The notes: generated from the sequence alone by a model not told the origin. A stretch of 64,000 nt of DNA from Crotophaga sulcirostris (GCA_013397455.1 VYZB01000214.1:1061784-1125783); one strand, 5' to 3'; positions 40,012-52,337 are shown, counted from the stretch's first letter. Translations and numbers: made by a program.

Positions 40012-40599
40012 TTGCATCCAAAGCGGTGGGACCATCATGTCAAGGGAGGGGATTCTGCCCCTCTGCTCTGCTCTTGTGAGACCCTACCAGGAGCCCTGTG
40101 TCCAGTTGTGGAGTCCTCAGCACAGGAAGGACAAGGAGCTGTTGGAGCGAGTCCAGAGGAGGCCACGGAGATGATCCAAGGGCTGGAGCACCTCCTGTAT
40201 GAGGACAGGCTGAGAGAGTTGGGGTTGTTCAGCCTGGAGAGGAGAAGGCTCTGGGGAGACCAGAGAGCAGCCTCCCAGTACTGAAAGGGGCTGCAGGAAA
40301 GCTGAGAAGGGGCTCTTGAGCAGGGACAGGATGAGAGGAATGGTTTTAAGGAGGAAGAGGGGAGATTGAGATGAGATCTTGGGAAGAAACGTTTTGCTAT
40401 GAGGGTGGTGAGACCCTGGCCCAGGTTTCCCAGAGAAGTGGTGGCTGCCCCATCCCTGGAGGTGTTCAAGGCCAGGTTGGATGGGGCTTTGAGGCCCCTG
40501 ATCCAGTGGGGGGTGTCCCTGCCCATGGCAGGGCTTGGCACTGGCTGGGCTTTGAGGTCCCTTCCAATCCAAACCATTCTATGATTCTATTCTGTGATT
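40012..40599 (+). mobile_element. CR1 LINE fragment
   Basis: Runs from attgcatccaaagcggtggg to attctatgattctattctg. The tail is intact, with a short gap (gctcttgagcagggacagg). It shares the frame break ggccacggagatgat. Confidence 0.94.
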
Positions 40600-41933
40600 T
40601 TAACTCCAAATAATCCTGTGGGTGCTGTTGAATCTGCAGTGGGCAACAGGGCTGTGACGAGACTTTCAGATCTTTCTTTACCCCATAACTGGTGAATAGT
40701 TAGAAATCCCCGGAGAAGACTGCTGTGCTAAACTTTTTGTGAAAAAGCATGTAAGAGAAGTTAGAAAATAAAAGCTTTGAGGATGTATCCACTGTGTTTC
40801 AGACGTCATGTCCTGTAAGGATGCTGGGCCGCAGTGAAGTGCTAGGCTACACTGGTTAAGTTTGCTGCAGGAAAGGTGAAGAACGCTGTCTGAGCCAGTG
40901 CAACTGCTCGCAAGCAGGTGGATACAGCTGGCCCAAGTCAAGTCTCTGAGCTCTAATCTACCTTGTCTGGATGAAAGAGGAGTAATTTGTTCAACATCTT
41001 TCCAGGGAGGAGAGCCAGTTGTGTGCTATCAAGTCGAACGGTGTGTGGTTGTTTCCTGACTCCGATCCATTAAAGCCTGAGCTTAGACTACCAAAGTCTT
41101 CCCCTCGTGACGGCGGCCAAACTCCTGCCCATTTCCTGGAGACAAAGGGCCGGTGCTCACTGCTAAGAGCCAGGGAGCTACCAGGGTCTGGAAGTAATTT
41201 TAAAATTCCTACACATTATTCAAGGCAGAGGAATTACTGAAATTGTGCTTTAAGCAAAACAGCATTTGGAGGTTGCCAAGGCAGTAAACACTGGCTTTGG
41301 GAAATGCGGGACGATTTCAACATCTGTTTCAGAGCTGATATTTTAACCATTCCATGTTTATTTTAATGCCTGCTTGGCTACTTCCCAGTCATTTGTATGC
41401 AGCCCAAAAGCACAGGCAGAGGGATTGGCTGCAGATCAGCTCCCCCTTCCTTTTGTTGTTTTACTGATGAAGCCGATAGGTGTTTGTCCTGTCTGGAGCT
41501 GGGAAGTGATACTGGAGGTTTATGGAACGCTGTGTAGAGGGAAGGCGCTGTGTGGTGTCTACGGTGCAGTGGGAGTAAGGAGAAATAACAAGCTGTTCAT
41601 CTCCGGTGTGTTTTCAGGAACACAGTGCTGACGCTCTAGATAACCTTGGAGCTGTTTGCCTCCACTTGTGCAGACAAGCCCACGTCCATCTGCCTGCCCG
41701 CACTGGTTGGACTCCAGCTGGCTCCGCTCTGGAGGCTGGTGCTCCCACCCACATGTGCTGTGTTCCAGCCTGTGCTCTCTTGTAGCTCAAGTCTTTTTCT
41801 GCCCTGGAGGAACTTGCCTTCACAATTTCTTTGGAGAGTTTCAATTGGATCATCGCAAAGTACTGTGCCTTGTTTAAAGTGAAGAGCTGAAATAATTCAG
41901 CTGCAGGTGGAATGATGGGTAGATCCCCCAGAT

Positions 41934-42022
41934 CCTCAGGGATATGGTCTAGTAGGTGGACAGGTACGGTTGGACTTGTTCTAAAAGGTCTTTTCCAACC
42001 AGATGATTCTATGATTCTGTAA
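41934..42022 (+). mobile_element. CR1 LINE 3' terminal scrap, older subfamily
   Basis: The last 90 bases only: gatatggtctagtaggtgga, ggttggacttgttctaaaag, then ttttccaaccagatgattct atgattctg. Confidence 0.78.
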
Positions 42023-42732
42023 TTCCATGAATCATTGCTACTGTTCTGTGTGCCAACAGTGCAATCCTTGAAGGGCTTTGATGATGAAAGGTATTACCAG
42101 CATGAGAGAGGCAAATCACTGCTCCGGAGAGTGGCATCCTCAGCGTGAGCGAGTCAAGAAGGATCCAAATGTTGCTTTTGCCCTTTAGTGGAAGAGAAAA
42201 TAGGTTTGTAGTCCCCAGCTTACTTTGCATGAATCAAACGGTTTGCTCAGAACGACGCTGTGAGCATGATTTCTGTTGGCACTGGTAGCTTGGCAGCTGA
42301 ATGTGCCCACTCTTGCTTCAGTAGGTGGTGTATAGACTTGAACAGACACTGCAGCCTTTACAGGATGTGAGGAGTTTGGGGGACTCGCACTGAGGTCTCG
42401 AGATTTTCATCCCTGGGTCACTGATCCCAACACAAACCCAGGATGGACAGGACAAGAAGCTGTTGCTGCCTGATTGTTCTGCTTTCCTCTCCATGTGCTG
42501 ACCAGCAGTCAGAGCGCATATCCTGTGAGGTCTTACACCCTAAATCCCATCTTCCAATTTCCTACTCTTGGGTGCTCTTCTTAGCAGAGATGCCAAGGAC
42601 TCAGTGGGCTCAGGTGCTAACATTGCTCCCTTGCCTCAGATCTGGACCATCCAGCAAACAAGGTTATCATAAATTACTCTTAAAAGAATAAGTGAAATTT
42701 AGACCAAAGTTTAGAAGTAATGCATGGCCTTC

Positions 42733-43124
42733 TTCATAGAATCATAGAATGGTTTGGGTTGGAAGGGACCTCAAAGCCCACCCAGTTCCATCCCACTGCC
42801 ATGAGCAGGGACACCTTCCACTGGATCAGGGGCCTCAAAGCCCCATCCAACCTGACCTTGAACACCTCCAGGGAGGAGACACCCACAGCTCCCGTGGGCA
42901 ACCTAGGCCAGGAACTCCCCACCCTCACAGCAAAACATTTCTTCACAAGATCTCATCTCAATCTCCCCTCTTCCAGCTTTAAACCATTCCTCTCATCCTG
43001 TCCCTGCACTCCCTGATCAAGAGCCCCTTCCCAGCTTTCCTGGAGCCCCTTTCAGTACTGGAGGCTGCTCTGAGGTTTCCCCACAGCCTTCTCTTCTCCA
43101 GGCTGAACAACCCCAACTCTCTCT
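42733..43124 (-). mobile_element. CR1 LINE fragment
   Basis: Runs from tcatagaatcatagaatgg to ggctgaacaaccccaactct. A distinctive ggaggagacacccacagctc segment replaces the usual atggggcagccaccact. Confidence 0.94.
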
Positions 43125-43748
43125 TCTTGACACCATGAAGAGCAGAACTCCAGAACAGGATGCATCTTGCTCTTGGAATTCTGAAAATCCGACTCACCTG
43201 CTGCGCTTTGCCAGCCCAGAACCACTTGTTGCTCTGGGCAGTCTCATCTCACAATTATTTCCAAGTCTTACCCAAATTTGTGAACCTTAAAACAGTTTGC
43301 CAGTTTCCAAATGACTGGGAAATTCCGTATTGTTTTCGGAAAAGTGCAGTGTATAAAACTTCAGTATATCACTAGGTAAAAATGTATTTACAGAAAGAAA
43401 AAAAAACATTTTCTACCTCCTTCAATGCCTGTTGACATTTTAGCTTTATCTCAGATATTAAAATAAAATAAAAAACATCAGCTTGTTCCCGTTTATTAAA
43501 AAGAAGATGCATTGCTATTTAAATACATTTTAAAGTATTTAAGAAAAGAAGTAATAGCTTAACCTTATAATTCATGATGAACAGTAAAATCTGTTATCTT
43601 TAACACTCTGGGTGCTGCAGGACCTACCAGGCTCTCTGCAATCCTGTAATTTTGAGATCATTTAAGCATTTAAACAACAGGAACTCAACAGGAAAATATT
43701 TTATACCTATTTTGCACACAAGAGTGAAACAATGTTGACCTGGGTCCT

Positions 43749-43987
43749 GTTTAAGCTGAAAGAGGGGAGGCTGAGATGAGATCTTGTGAAGAAATGTTTT
43801 CCTGTGAGGGTGGGGAGGCCCTGACCCGGATTGCCCAGAGCAGTGGTGGCTGCCCCATCCCTGGAGGTGTTCCAGGCCAGGTTGGATGGGGCTTGGAGCC
43901 CCCTGATCCAGTGGGAGGTGTCCCTGCCCGTGGCAGGGGGGTGGAACTGGATGGGCTTTAATGTCCCTTCCAACCCAAACCCAACCA
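43749..43987 (+). mobile_element. CR1 LINE fragment, 3' end lacking the terminal octamers
   Basis: Runs from tttaagctgaaagaggggag to cttccaacccaaacccaacc. The ATTCTATG repeats are missing, so the extreme end has been lost. Confidence 0.92.
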
Positions 43988-44128
43988 TGTTGGATTTGTG
44001 TTTAATAAATAGACTTCATTTTTTGCTAAAATCAAACAGGACCCACCTGAAAAGTTAACAGGTTGTAGAAGTGTCTGCTCAGAGCTTTCCCAGGTTCTCA
44101 CACTGCAAGAAGTGGAGAGTTTCGAAGG

Positions 44129-44182
44129 GATCATTAATGGTTGGCAGGGATCATAAATGGTTGGAATGGGTCATAAATGGTC
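44129..44182 (+). repeat. Degenerate short tandem repeat, about 20-base unit
   Basis: Three units of the form gggatcattaatggttggca / gggatcataaatggttggaa / tgggtcataaatggtctgaa. Confidence 0.85.
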
Positions 44183-46148
44183 TGAACTTGCAGCTATTAA
44201 AAATTTGGCCAAAAAGGCCAAATTTGGGGTATCCATGAGCCAGGTACTTTTGGTCTTACAATCCGTAAACACTTGTGGAAAAGCTGAGGGATCTCATATG
44301 AATTTCCGTCGTGCTGCCTGTGTTCAGGTTTTTCCACGCACCACACAAGAGCTACAGAGCCTGTGGGCTGGGATGTCCCTAGGTGCGGGATGGCTCTGCT
44401 CTGATGGCCAACTTGGTTTTTGGAAACTCTGCCAGCTCCACATGTTACAGTTGTGACCGACTTCATCTCGTCTCCATTTAATTCTAAACTCTATAGAGAA
44501 AAGGGGGATTTGCACTGATTAAACTAGGTTCCCACACTGTTGGGGACTGCACAGAAGCAGCAGAGAAGATGCTGCACTATTTTGAAGCCGGTCGTTCTCC
44601 AGGGTCATTGCTTAAAAGCACTGCTGACCTATTTATGACATAATTTACAACCATCTAGTAATTAATGAGTATCGCAATGCCTGCTCTGGGCTGGACAGGA
44701 TCCCTGCTGTGGGTCTGTTTGATGCTGGATCACGCTACACCGTGTGCTGGGCTTTGCCAGACATCAGTCGTACGGGACTCGAAATTCCCGGACAGCCTGG
44801 CAGCCAGAGCCGAGGACGTCACAGGACAGGCACACGGGAAACTACCAACAAGGTCAGGTCAGTTAAAATCCTCGTAATGGGCTATTAAATTGTTTTACTG
44901 CTCAGCTTCTCTGTAAAATATCAATTATCTCAATGGTTGTAATGTAATCAAAGTAATTAAATTCCAAAGGCTTGCATGTAACAACCAGAGCTTTGTGAGT
45001 GGGAATCCAGCCTGGAGTGGTTTAGTTGGTCTGTTTGTGTTCAAAAGTTTCTACAGATGACTTTTTGTCTTTCCTGGTGTTATGGTTAGAGTACTGTTAA
45101 AGGGGTTTGTGTGTTTGAGGTTTCGGGTGTGTTTTGAGCTTGGCTGCACACGTTTGCAAGATGCGTAAGCGAAGCTGATGTTCCAGCCAAAAGACAGGGA
45201 CGGAGCTGAAAAGCCAGCTGGTCCACAGCCGTGGGGAGCAGGGACAGTGTCCACATCCTTGCCCTAGCTCCATCTCCTGAAGGTTCCTCAGGGGATGGAT
45301 GATTGTGGCTTCCCTCTCCCTAAGTCCTGCAAAATCACAGGGTAACATCTCTGAACACTTCAGATGTGAAACTTCAAAAAACTATTCCTATCTCAGGTTG
45401 ATCCCAGCTGGGATCTCACCTCGAGGGATGGATTTTGCAAGATGAGGAAAGAGCTATGGAATGACTTATTACAGGAATGTTTCCCATTCTTCCTCCCAGT
45501 GATGGGAGCACTGCTCCTCAATTAACTTCTATTTCAGTTTATTCCAGCAGAACTGCTCCCTTGGCTTTCAGCAGAACTGCATCAAATCCTGGTTTGTTTG
45601 GGCCAAGATTGCTTTTGTTGACACAATTTTCTAAAATTAATGGTAATTTTGAGGTGCACCATTTTCAACTGTCTTAAAAGGCTCCAATTTAGAGAAGGTG
45701 CTACGCATCCACATCCTGAAAGTTGCCTTTAGTAGGATAGAACGGCAGGATTTGCAAAAGTTTAGGGCTGTAGTCCAGGAAATCACCTGTAATTGGTAGC
45801 AGGCAATGTTGCTCTGAAAGCTGTAAACCCTAACTATGAACGTCTGTCTCCATGCTTCGTGTAAGCAACTGTCAGAGGCAAGTACTCACCTGGTTACTAT
45901 TTTTAGCAAATAATGAGACGGGGGTTTTACACTGCTGTCTCTTATAAGCAAATGGAAACCCACTGAAGTCTAACGGGCTGTTCCTTCACTGAGTGATGGA
46001 ACAGGGAAAAAAAAAGTTTCTGTTGCAAACTTAGATTCTTATTATTTGCGTGACGACAGCAGTGCAGGGGGTGCTGTTTGAGACAAGAGCCAGACATGCA
46101 CAGCCCCGAGGAGTGTACAACCCAGACAAACAGAGGGAAGATGTGAGC

Positions 46149-46843
46149 CATAGAATCATGGAACAGTTGGGTTGGAAGGGACTTTAAAGCCCATCCAGTT
46201 CTGCCCCCTGCCATGGGCAGGGACACCTCCCACTGGATCAGGGGGCTCCAAGCCCCATCCAACCTGGTCCTTCAACACCTCCAGGGATGGGGCAGCCACC
46301 ACTGCTCTGGGAAACCTGGGCCAGGGCCTCCTCACCCATAGAGCAGAACATTTCTCCCTAAGATCTCATCTCAATCTCCCTTTTTTCAGCTGAAAACCAT
46401 TCACTCCTTTCCTATTCCTGCACTCCCTGCTCAAGAGCCCCTCCCCAGCTTTCCTGGAGCCCCTTTCAGTACTGGAGGCTGCTCTAAGATCTCCCCAGAG
46501 CCTTCTCTTCTCCAGGCTGAACAACCCCAACTCTCTCAGCCTGTCCTCATAGCAGAGGTGCTCCAGACCTCAGATCATCTCCGTGGCCTCCTCTGGACTT
46601 GCTCCAGCAGCTCCAGGTCCTTCCTGTGCTGAGGACTCCACAACTGGACACAGGGCTCCAGGTGGGGTCTCACAAGAGCAGAGTAGAGGGGCAGAATCCC
46701 CTCCCTCCCCTGCTGGTCCCCCTACTTTGGATGCAGCCCAGGACATGGTTTGTTTTTCTGAGCCATGAGTGCACATTGCCAGCTCATGTTGAGCTTCCTA
46801 TCCACCAGCACCACAAGTCCTCCTCTTCAGGGCTCCTCTGAAC
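46149..46843 (-). mobile_element. CR1 LINE fragment, long, upstream of COX10 last exon
   Basis: Runs from catagaatcatggaacag to accacaagtcctcctcttca, reaching the RT C-terminal coding part (complement of gagaccccacctggagccct). The minus-strand reading ends at the shared stop after VQRRPRR. Confidence 0.95.
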
Positions 46844-47013
46844 CGTGAAGCAGTTCAAAGGGTAGGGTGGCTGGGTCTTTGTTAGAGCCTGCTTCTCCTC
46901 CTTTTCTGCTGTTACTGAGCAGGGCTCCCTGCGTCTGGTCAATGTGACACTGCTCTGGGTGCACCAACTCAGGGACCTGGGACTGACAGCTCAAGGCTCC
47001 CAGGAAAATAGTC

Positions 47014-47124
47014 CCATAGAATCATGGAATGTTTTGGTTTGGAAGGAACCTTAAAACTCATCCAGTCCAATCCCCCCACCATGGGCAGAGACACTTTCCC
47101 TCAGGTGATCAGGTTGCTCAAAGC
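47014..47124 (-). mobile_element. CR1 LINE 3' scrap, 340 bases upstream of COX10 last exon
   Basis: Runs from catagaatcatggaatgttt to caggtgatcaggttgctcaa. It is diverged in 'actcatccagtccaatcccc' and is the nearest repeat to any COX10 splice site. Confidence 0.85.
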
Positions 47125-47462
47125 CTCAGCTCTCTTGCCCAACTTTGCTTCGTTTCCATCCATCTTCCCTCAGGTAGACACTGAATTGATACAGAAACCC
47201 ATTAGCAGTGGTTCATTAGGAGGAAGTGATTTGTTGAAACTCTTCAAATTAAGTGCTCCAAAACCATGAAGAATGACCATGCACAACCCTATGCATATGC
47301 CATTAGAACAGACCCTGCCTTATCTTACTGAGCATTCCTTGTCTTCTGTGATCTGTGGGGTAACAAGATTCCTGGCACTGCTTTCCTGCAAATACTACCC
47401 AGATCCGCAAAGGCGGTGAGTGGCCACCTAATGCACGTTTCCTTCTCTCTCTCCCACTGCAG

Positions 47463-47905
47463 GTGCGTTGCTGTTAGGAGGGATCCTCTACTCCTGGCAG
47501 TTCCCTCACTTCAACGCCCTGAGCTGGGGTCTGCGGGAAGATTACTCCCGAGGAGGATACTGCATGATGTCCGTCACGCACCCAGGGCTGTGCCGGCGGG
47601 TAGCCCTGCGGCACTGCTTGGCCTTAATCGGACTCTCAACCATGGCCCCTGTCCTCGACATCACCACGTGGACTTTCCCCATCATTTCGCTCCCTATTAA
47701 CCTCTACATCTCCTACCTCGGCTTTCGGTTCTACAGGGATGCAGATCGCAGCAGCTCCAGGAAGCTCTTCTTCTGCAGTCTGTGGCATTTGCCGATGCTG
47801 CTGCTGGTCATGTTCTCCTGCAAGAAGTCATTCCTGGAGAAGGAGGACAAAGGTGATCTGCTTAGTGGAAGTCATGGGAGGGCTATGGAAATTAGATTGC
47901 CTTAA
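47463..47905 (+). CDS. COX10: COX10 last coding exon (exon 7) with stop codon
   Basis: The exon starts after cccactgcag and its first two bases finish glycine 310; it then reads [20 protein letters not shown] and ends at TAA 47903-47905. The second polar motif [13 protein letters not shown] is intact: D336 and R339, both sites of human COX10-deficiency mutations, fall exactly at the expected positions. It is followed by [12 protein letters not shown], the helix pair around [14 protein letters not shown], the conserved [10 protein letters not shown], and a last helix [16 protein letters not shown]. By this numbering the protein ends at about residue 456, some 13 longer than the 443-residue human protein, and the tail after CKK is unlike the human glycine/proline-rich end. 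A weak donor-like AAAG|gtgatc at 47853 inside the tail could give an alternative end. The frame is otherwise fully open. Confidence 0.96.
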
Positions 47906-48926
47906 ATGTCAATTACTTGTCGTCCTCCTGACGTGTCAGGTAGTGTGAGTTAGTAATTACAAGGGGGAAACCTGTGGGAGTCTGTTTGAAGAAGAATCAT
48001 TTGTGCCTAGTGACCACTTCATGTGATAATTTTTTGTTATTTCCTTCTGAAAGGGAATAGACATGAGAGCCTAAAGCATTCATGGGCCTCCGACTCACTC
48101 GCTCGTAACAGATTAACCTTTAGCCTCTGTCAGAAGCACATCACTGTGGGATGGCCTTCCAAAGTCCCCATGAGTTGCGATCTCTCGTCTCGTGGGTCGG
48201 TGTTCAGTTAGCACGTCACATGCACACACTCACTGACCGCCAGCACTGGCAGCCTTGGCGGAACGTCAGGAAGCGACAGATGAATGATTTATCACCCCTG
48301 CTCCCCAAGCATCCTTCCCAAATTAAGCTTTGAGGCACTTGGTGGGCTCAGTGAACTCCTCTGGTCTCGATCTGTGCCGTCCCTGCTCTGATATTACACA
48401 GAAGCCTTCAGTGTCTGAGGCTTTTTCCCATCAGTTGCTTTTCCCAAGGTTCCCTTCCACCCTGGTAGATTTTTAACTTTCACACAGCTGCCACAGTGGT
48501 AAAGGAGTACAGAAAACGGTCTCTCCGCACTCTGCCCATCAGCATCTCAACAGTGTCCAGCTGAGTGGCTCTCTGCAGCACACACCCTGAGCCATTCTGC
48601 TGTGCGTCCATCACAGGGGATTTCTGGCTCCCAGGTGGTTTTACATCATTAGAGTTGGAGCCCTGTGGGTCAGATCTTCAGCTGGTGAGAGTTGCCAGTG
48701 CTGTTTATATCAGTGTGGTTTTCAAAAGGCACAGAAGGTGAGAAGCAAATCTCAATCTGGGAGCTGTAAGGTGTTTTTCTGCTGATGTATCTTTGGCAGC
48801 ACGCTCAGTCTCGGTGTCCTCGGACGAGCTTTGGGCTTGCATCAACAGTTTGAACAGTGTTTAATATCACACTGTGGATGTGATATCACTCAGGCTGTGT
48901 AATAGGTAAGGAAACGCATTTTACAG

Positions 48927-48932
48927 AATAAA
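48927..48932 (+). terminator. Candidate polyadenylation signal 1 of COX10
   Basis: First canonical AATAAA after the stop codon, about 1.0 kb downstream. It is followed by a T-rich stretch (ttttatctaatattgtaatg), which is a modest downstream element. Confidence 0.4.
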
Positions 48933-49340
48933 ACGGTTGGGATTTTTATCTAATATTGTAATGTTCAAATTGCTGATGCAGCCAGTGTCTTTCAAAAGCA
49001 ATTACTGAGAACAATCTCACTAGGAGAATGCGTTATCTTTGTTAACTGATGCACTGAGGAACATTTCCAGCCACAGTCTGCGGTGCCTGCGATCCGCTCC
49101 GGGGCTAGGGCTGCCCCTCAGCCCAGGGCTGGCTGTGTCCCACTGAGATGCTTCCAAACACAGCAGCAGCCAGGGCAGACAAGGGCTGAATTTCAGTTGT
49201 TGTGGTGCCTGTTAGGACTTGATGTGTTTTCACGCCAAGATCTCTTTCCCACATGCAGGGGGGACGGGGCAGCACGGTTGTGCATTGATCCAAAGATACA
49301 GAGATGCCTGAAATGGGAGACACTCTCTAATCTGATCCCA

Positions 49341-49346
49341 AATAAA
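49341..49346 (+). terminator. Candidate polyadenylation signal 2 of COX10
   Basis: AATAAA about 1.44 kb after the stop codon, with a GT-rich element (acgtgtgtatcacactgatg) about 35 bases downstream. This is the best-looking cleavage context of the three candidates. Confidence 0.5.
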
Positions 49347-49728
49347 ACCTGTCAGTAAACATCACAGATCTACCACCACGTGTGTATCACACTGATGTTA
49401 AGTCTTCACTGGCTCCTTTCATGCCCCAAGTCCAGCTTCTGGTCTCGGTTATGTTGGTGTAGATCAGGAGGGACACAGTTAACCTCTGCTCTGCTGGCAG
49501 AGGTGCTCAAAGGAGCCCAGCTCCTGGTTTACACAGCTCTAAAATAACTGGTTGCAAGGGTTTCTGCCTCTCTCGAGTAATTGCAGATGACAGGGTTGAG
49601 CTCCTTCCCGCTGTTTGTCCGACGGACACTGTTGTACTCGAGTTACTGTGGGCAACATCTCACAGGGCTGTCTGGGAACTGTGCGGCTCCTGAATTTGTG
49701 TGAAAAAACTGCATCCAGTCTGCTCTGC

Positions 49729-49734
49729 AATAAA
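49729..49734 (+). terminator. Candidate polyadenylation signal 3 of COX10
   Basis: AATAAA followed at once by the GT-rich acgtgttctgtac. It could serve a longer transcript; there is no evidence of use. Confidence 0.3.
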
Positions 49735-50771
49735 ACGTGTTCTGTACAAAACCCAGAGGAGTGCTCAGCATCTCTTTTGAACAATTTGCTTACGATTGCA
49801 ACTCTGGTGCAGCCCAGTTCATTGCCAAGGTATTTGAGAGTTTTGTGGCATTTCTTACGGCAACGATGTTCTTCTCGATCGCTGCAAGAGCAAGGACAGC
49901 TGGTGCAATCCTGGTTCATTGTGCAAAAGTTGCACATGAGTGGGACAGGTTTGTGCAAAAGCAAAAAATTCGGTCAACCTTTAGCTGGGAGAGGAACCTG
50001 AAAAGAGCAAATTGCTCACCAAAACCACACCTTTTGCTCTCAGAGGCAGAGAGTGGTGGTGACGTAGGAGGGCTGTGGTTTTTTCCTGAGTCACCGCAGG
50101 ATTTGGGACGACCTGCGAGAATGGGGCGCTGTCCTGGCAGACTCAATTCTGATTAGAGGGCCCAAGGAAATGCCTGTGGTTCAGTTTTGAAGAGCAGTCA
50201 TCTTCATTTCATGGACCGAAATGTGTCACATTCATGGGGTTTAGGGCCAGACAGGAGCTTTGTAATCATCACTGAATGTCTGCAAAGTGCAGGTCACGGA
50301 GTTGCACCAACATCTTCACACCCAGTTGGTCTGGTCTGGAGAGGCAGCATGGGTTTGGAATGAGTGAGTCTGGGATTTAAAGGTAAGAAATGCCCTTTTT
50401 AAAGAAAATAATAAAAAAAAATTTAAAAGAGCTTTTTTTACCAAGAAGGTATTCTCTGCTGTGCTCCACAGTGGCCAGGTGTTGGGTACAGATGGACTCA
50501 TCTATGGGCATTTTACTGCCTTTAGGAACTTCTTCTGTTGCCTGTGGTTTGAGAATAAAAATTTTGCCAAGCTGACACCTTGGTAACAGACGGACAGTGC
50601 GGTGGGTGCTCTCAGGTGTCCTTTTCAGTATTCCTGATTCCACTATGGAAGTGAAAAAAACCCACTGAACTGCCTTCATCCAGAGATGTTTGTGGTCCCT
50701 GTCACCCCCGTGGAGGGTTCTCATCAGCTGTCCCCGCTGCAGCGCTGCCGACACCGCTGCCTGCGTTCTGT

Positions 50772-50796
50772 GGGGAAGGGGCAGGGGAGGTGGGGG
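50772..50796 (+). other. Strong G-quadruplex motif
   Basis: GGGG-AA-GGGG-CA-GGGG-AGGT-GGGGG, four runs of at least four G with short loops, about 1.4 kb past the best COX10 polyadenylation candidate. Confidence 0.7.
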
Positions 50797-52337
50797 TGGA
50801 ACCTGGGCCTCCTGCAGCTCAGTCCTGGGCTCTTTGAAGATGAAACAGTGGTTCCTACATCAAAGTGCCATGTTTTTGCCCTTGTCCCATTTGGACAATG
50901 TGAATGTAGGTTGTTTGCCATCCCGTTGTTCCTGCTACTTGGGATCTCCCTGGGAAGTGGCTCTCCTGGAGAAGACCTGCTGTTTATGTGGCAGTGAAAC
51001 CCAGCAGCACTGTGCCAGGTCCCCCCAACCTCTGGGTCTGCCAATGGCTGAGCGTCCCATCAAGATGATGCTGTGGGCAGCTCTGCACCAGAAACCTGTG
51101 CTGAAGTTCACAAAGGAATCTGAGCCAGCAGCTCAGGAAGACAAACCTGGTTTTATTCTGTTTGGATTTTAAACCTTTTGTGTGGTTTTGTGGATAAAAC
51201 AGTAGCCCTAAGGGCCAGGGGAGCTTCATTCTTTCCAGATCCTCATGGAAGAAATGTGCTCCATCTGTGAAACAGGGATGAGCACATTTCACCTTGTTGG
51301 ATGAGTAAGCAGCTCATGTTTTTGTCAGCCCTGGACCCGATGTTCTGTACGGCACTGAAAAGAGAGCGGGGGCTGGTGGTTGGATTGCACCCTGTGCCTG
51401 CTCTTTACTCTGACCTTCAGCACATCACCCCATCTCGGCACAAGGCTGGCCTTGCATGGGGGGCTGAGCAACACGACCGTGGGTCACCCCAAGCTCTGGC
51501 ATCAGCGAGGAGCCCCCAGGTCCTGCCGGGCACCCCTGTGAGCCGGGCAGTTGGAAGGACTCTACGCCTTGTTCCAAGCATGAATGAGGAAACCCAATCC
51601 CTGTGCACACAGCTCTTTCCCTTCTCATTTTCCCCCACTGGGATGTTTTTTCTCACTTCCTGTATCAATCTCCGATATAATCTGCCCCAGCAGAGTAACA
51701 CATTCACACTCTCCTGGCTCCAAGCAGCGTTTCCCACTCTGCCAGGCCACGGCATTTCAAGGCTTACACAAAACACACACATCCTTCTCAGTTCCAACAA
51801 TCCCACGAGAGCAGGAATGGAAACAGAGTGATACTGTTAGAAATCATTATCATTACAGATAGAAAGCATGTTGTCGTGGTTGCTCTCCAGAGGTGATTAG
51901 ATATTCCCTTTTCCTTGGAAACACAGGCTACCTACAGAACACTTTGCTTTCAAAACAGAAATATCAGCACTGTTTTCCTACCAAGCAGCTCTGCAGGAGG
52001 TGGCAATGCTAGAGGCTCTGTTACAGGCTGTCTGGATGGCATTTCTAGTCGTCTTATTCTGTAACCAGACGAAGAGTGAACCCTGGAGGGGGCTCGTGGG
52101 GTGCAGATGCCACTCGCCCTAGTGGTGCGGCCATGGGCCACCTCTTGGGGCTGCTATTGCTTCTCCCTGTCGTGGAGGAGGTCAGTAGGGCAGGGCAGGA
52201 CTACTGCCTCGCAGGTGTGCATCCAGCACTTGGCCCTGCCCAGGACAGTCAGTCTGGTCCCAGTGTTCATCATCACCCATGTAGCCTATTGTTCATTTGG
52301 AGTCAAAGAAGACAACTGAGCTGTGAGGTTGGAAGTT

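Larger units (their letters stand above)
33812..47462 (+). other. COX10: COX10 intron 6 (13.7 kb)
   Basis: The intron runs from the gtgagt donor after exon 6 to the cccactgcag acceptor of the last exon. It contains seven CR1 pieces, the last two lying within 1.4 kb upstream of the final exon. A small decayed tandem repeat lies at 44129. Unique parts at 33812-35685, 36350-40010, 40600-41930, 42025-42730, 43125-43745, 43990-46145 and 47130-47462 show no other gene. The region 43380-43600 is strongly AT-rich and homopolymer-like. Confidence 0.9.
47906..49360 (+). other. COX10: Probable COX10 3' untranslated region
   Basis: Non-coding sequence directly after the COX10 stop. It is free of CR1, unlike most of the window, and ends near candidate polyadenylation signals at 48927 and 49341. 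The length to the second signal (about 1.44 kb) is similar to the human COX10 3' UTR as I remember it. The exact 3' end cannot be fixed without transcript data; a third signal at 49729 would extend it by about 0.4 kb. Confidence 0.55.

Noticed and set aside
40035..40577. 180-codon minus-strand open frame
   Set aside because: Antisense of a CR1 copy; the same peptide strings appear in all CR1 copies of the window.
50690..51172. 160-codon open frame downstream of COX10
   Set aside because: No known domain; it crosses the G-rich tract and looks low-complexity.
51301..51831. 176-codon open frame downstream of COX10
   Set aside because: Composition is ordinary, no motif is recognised and an overlapping antisense frame is equally open; treated as chance.
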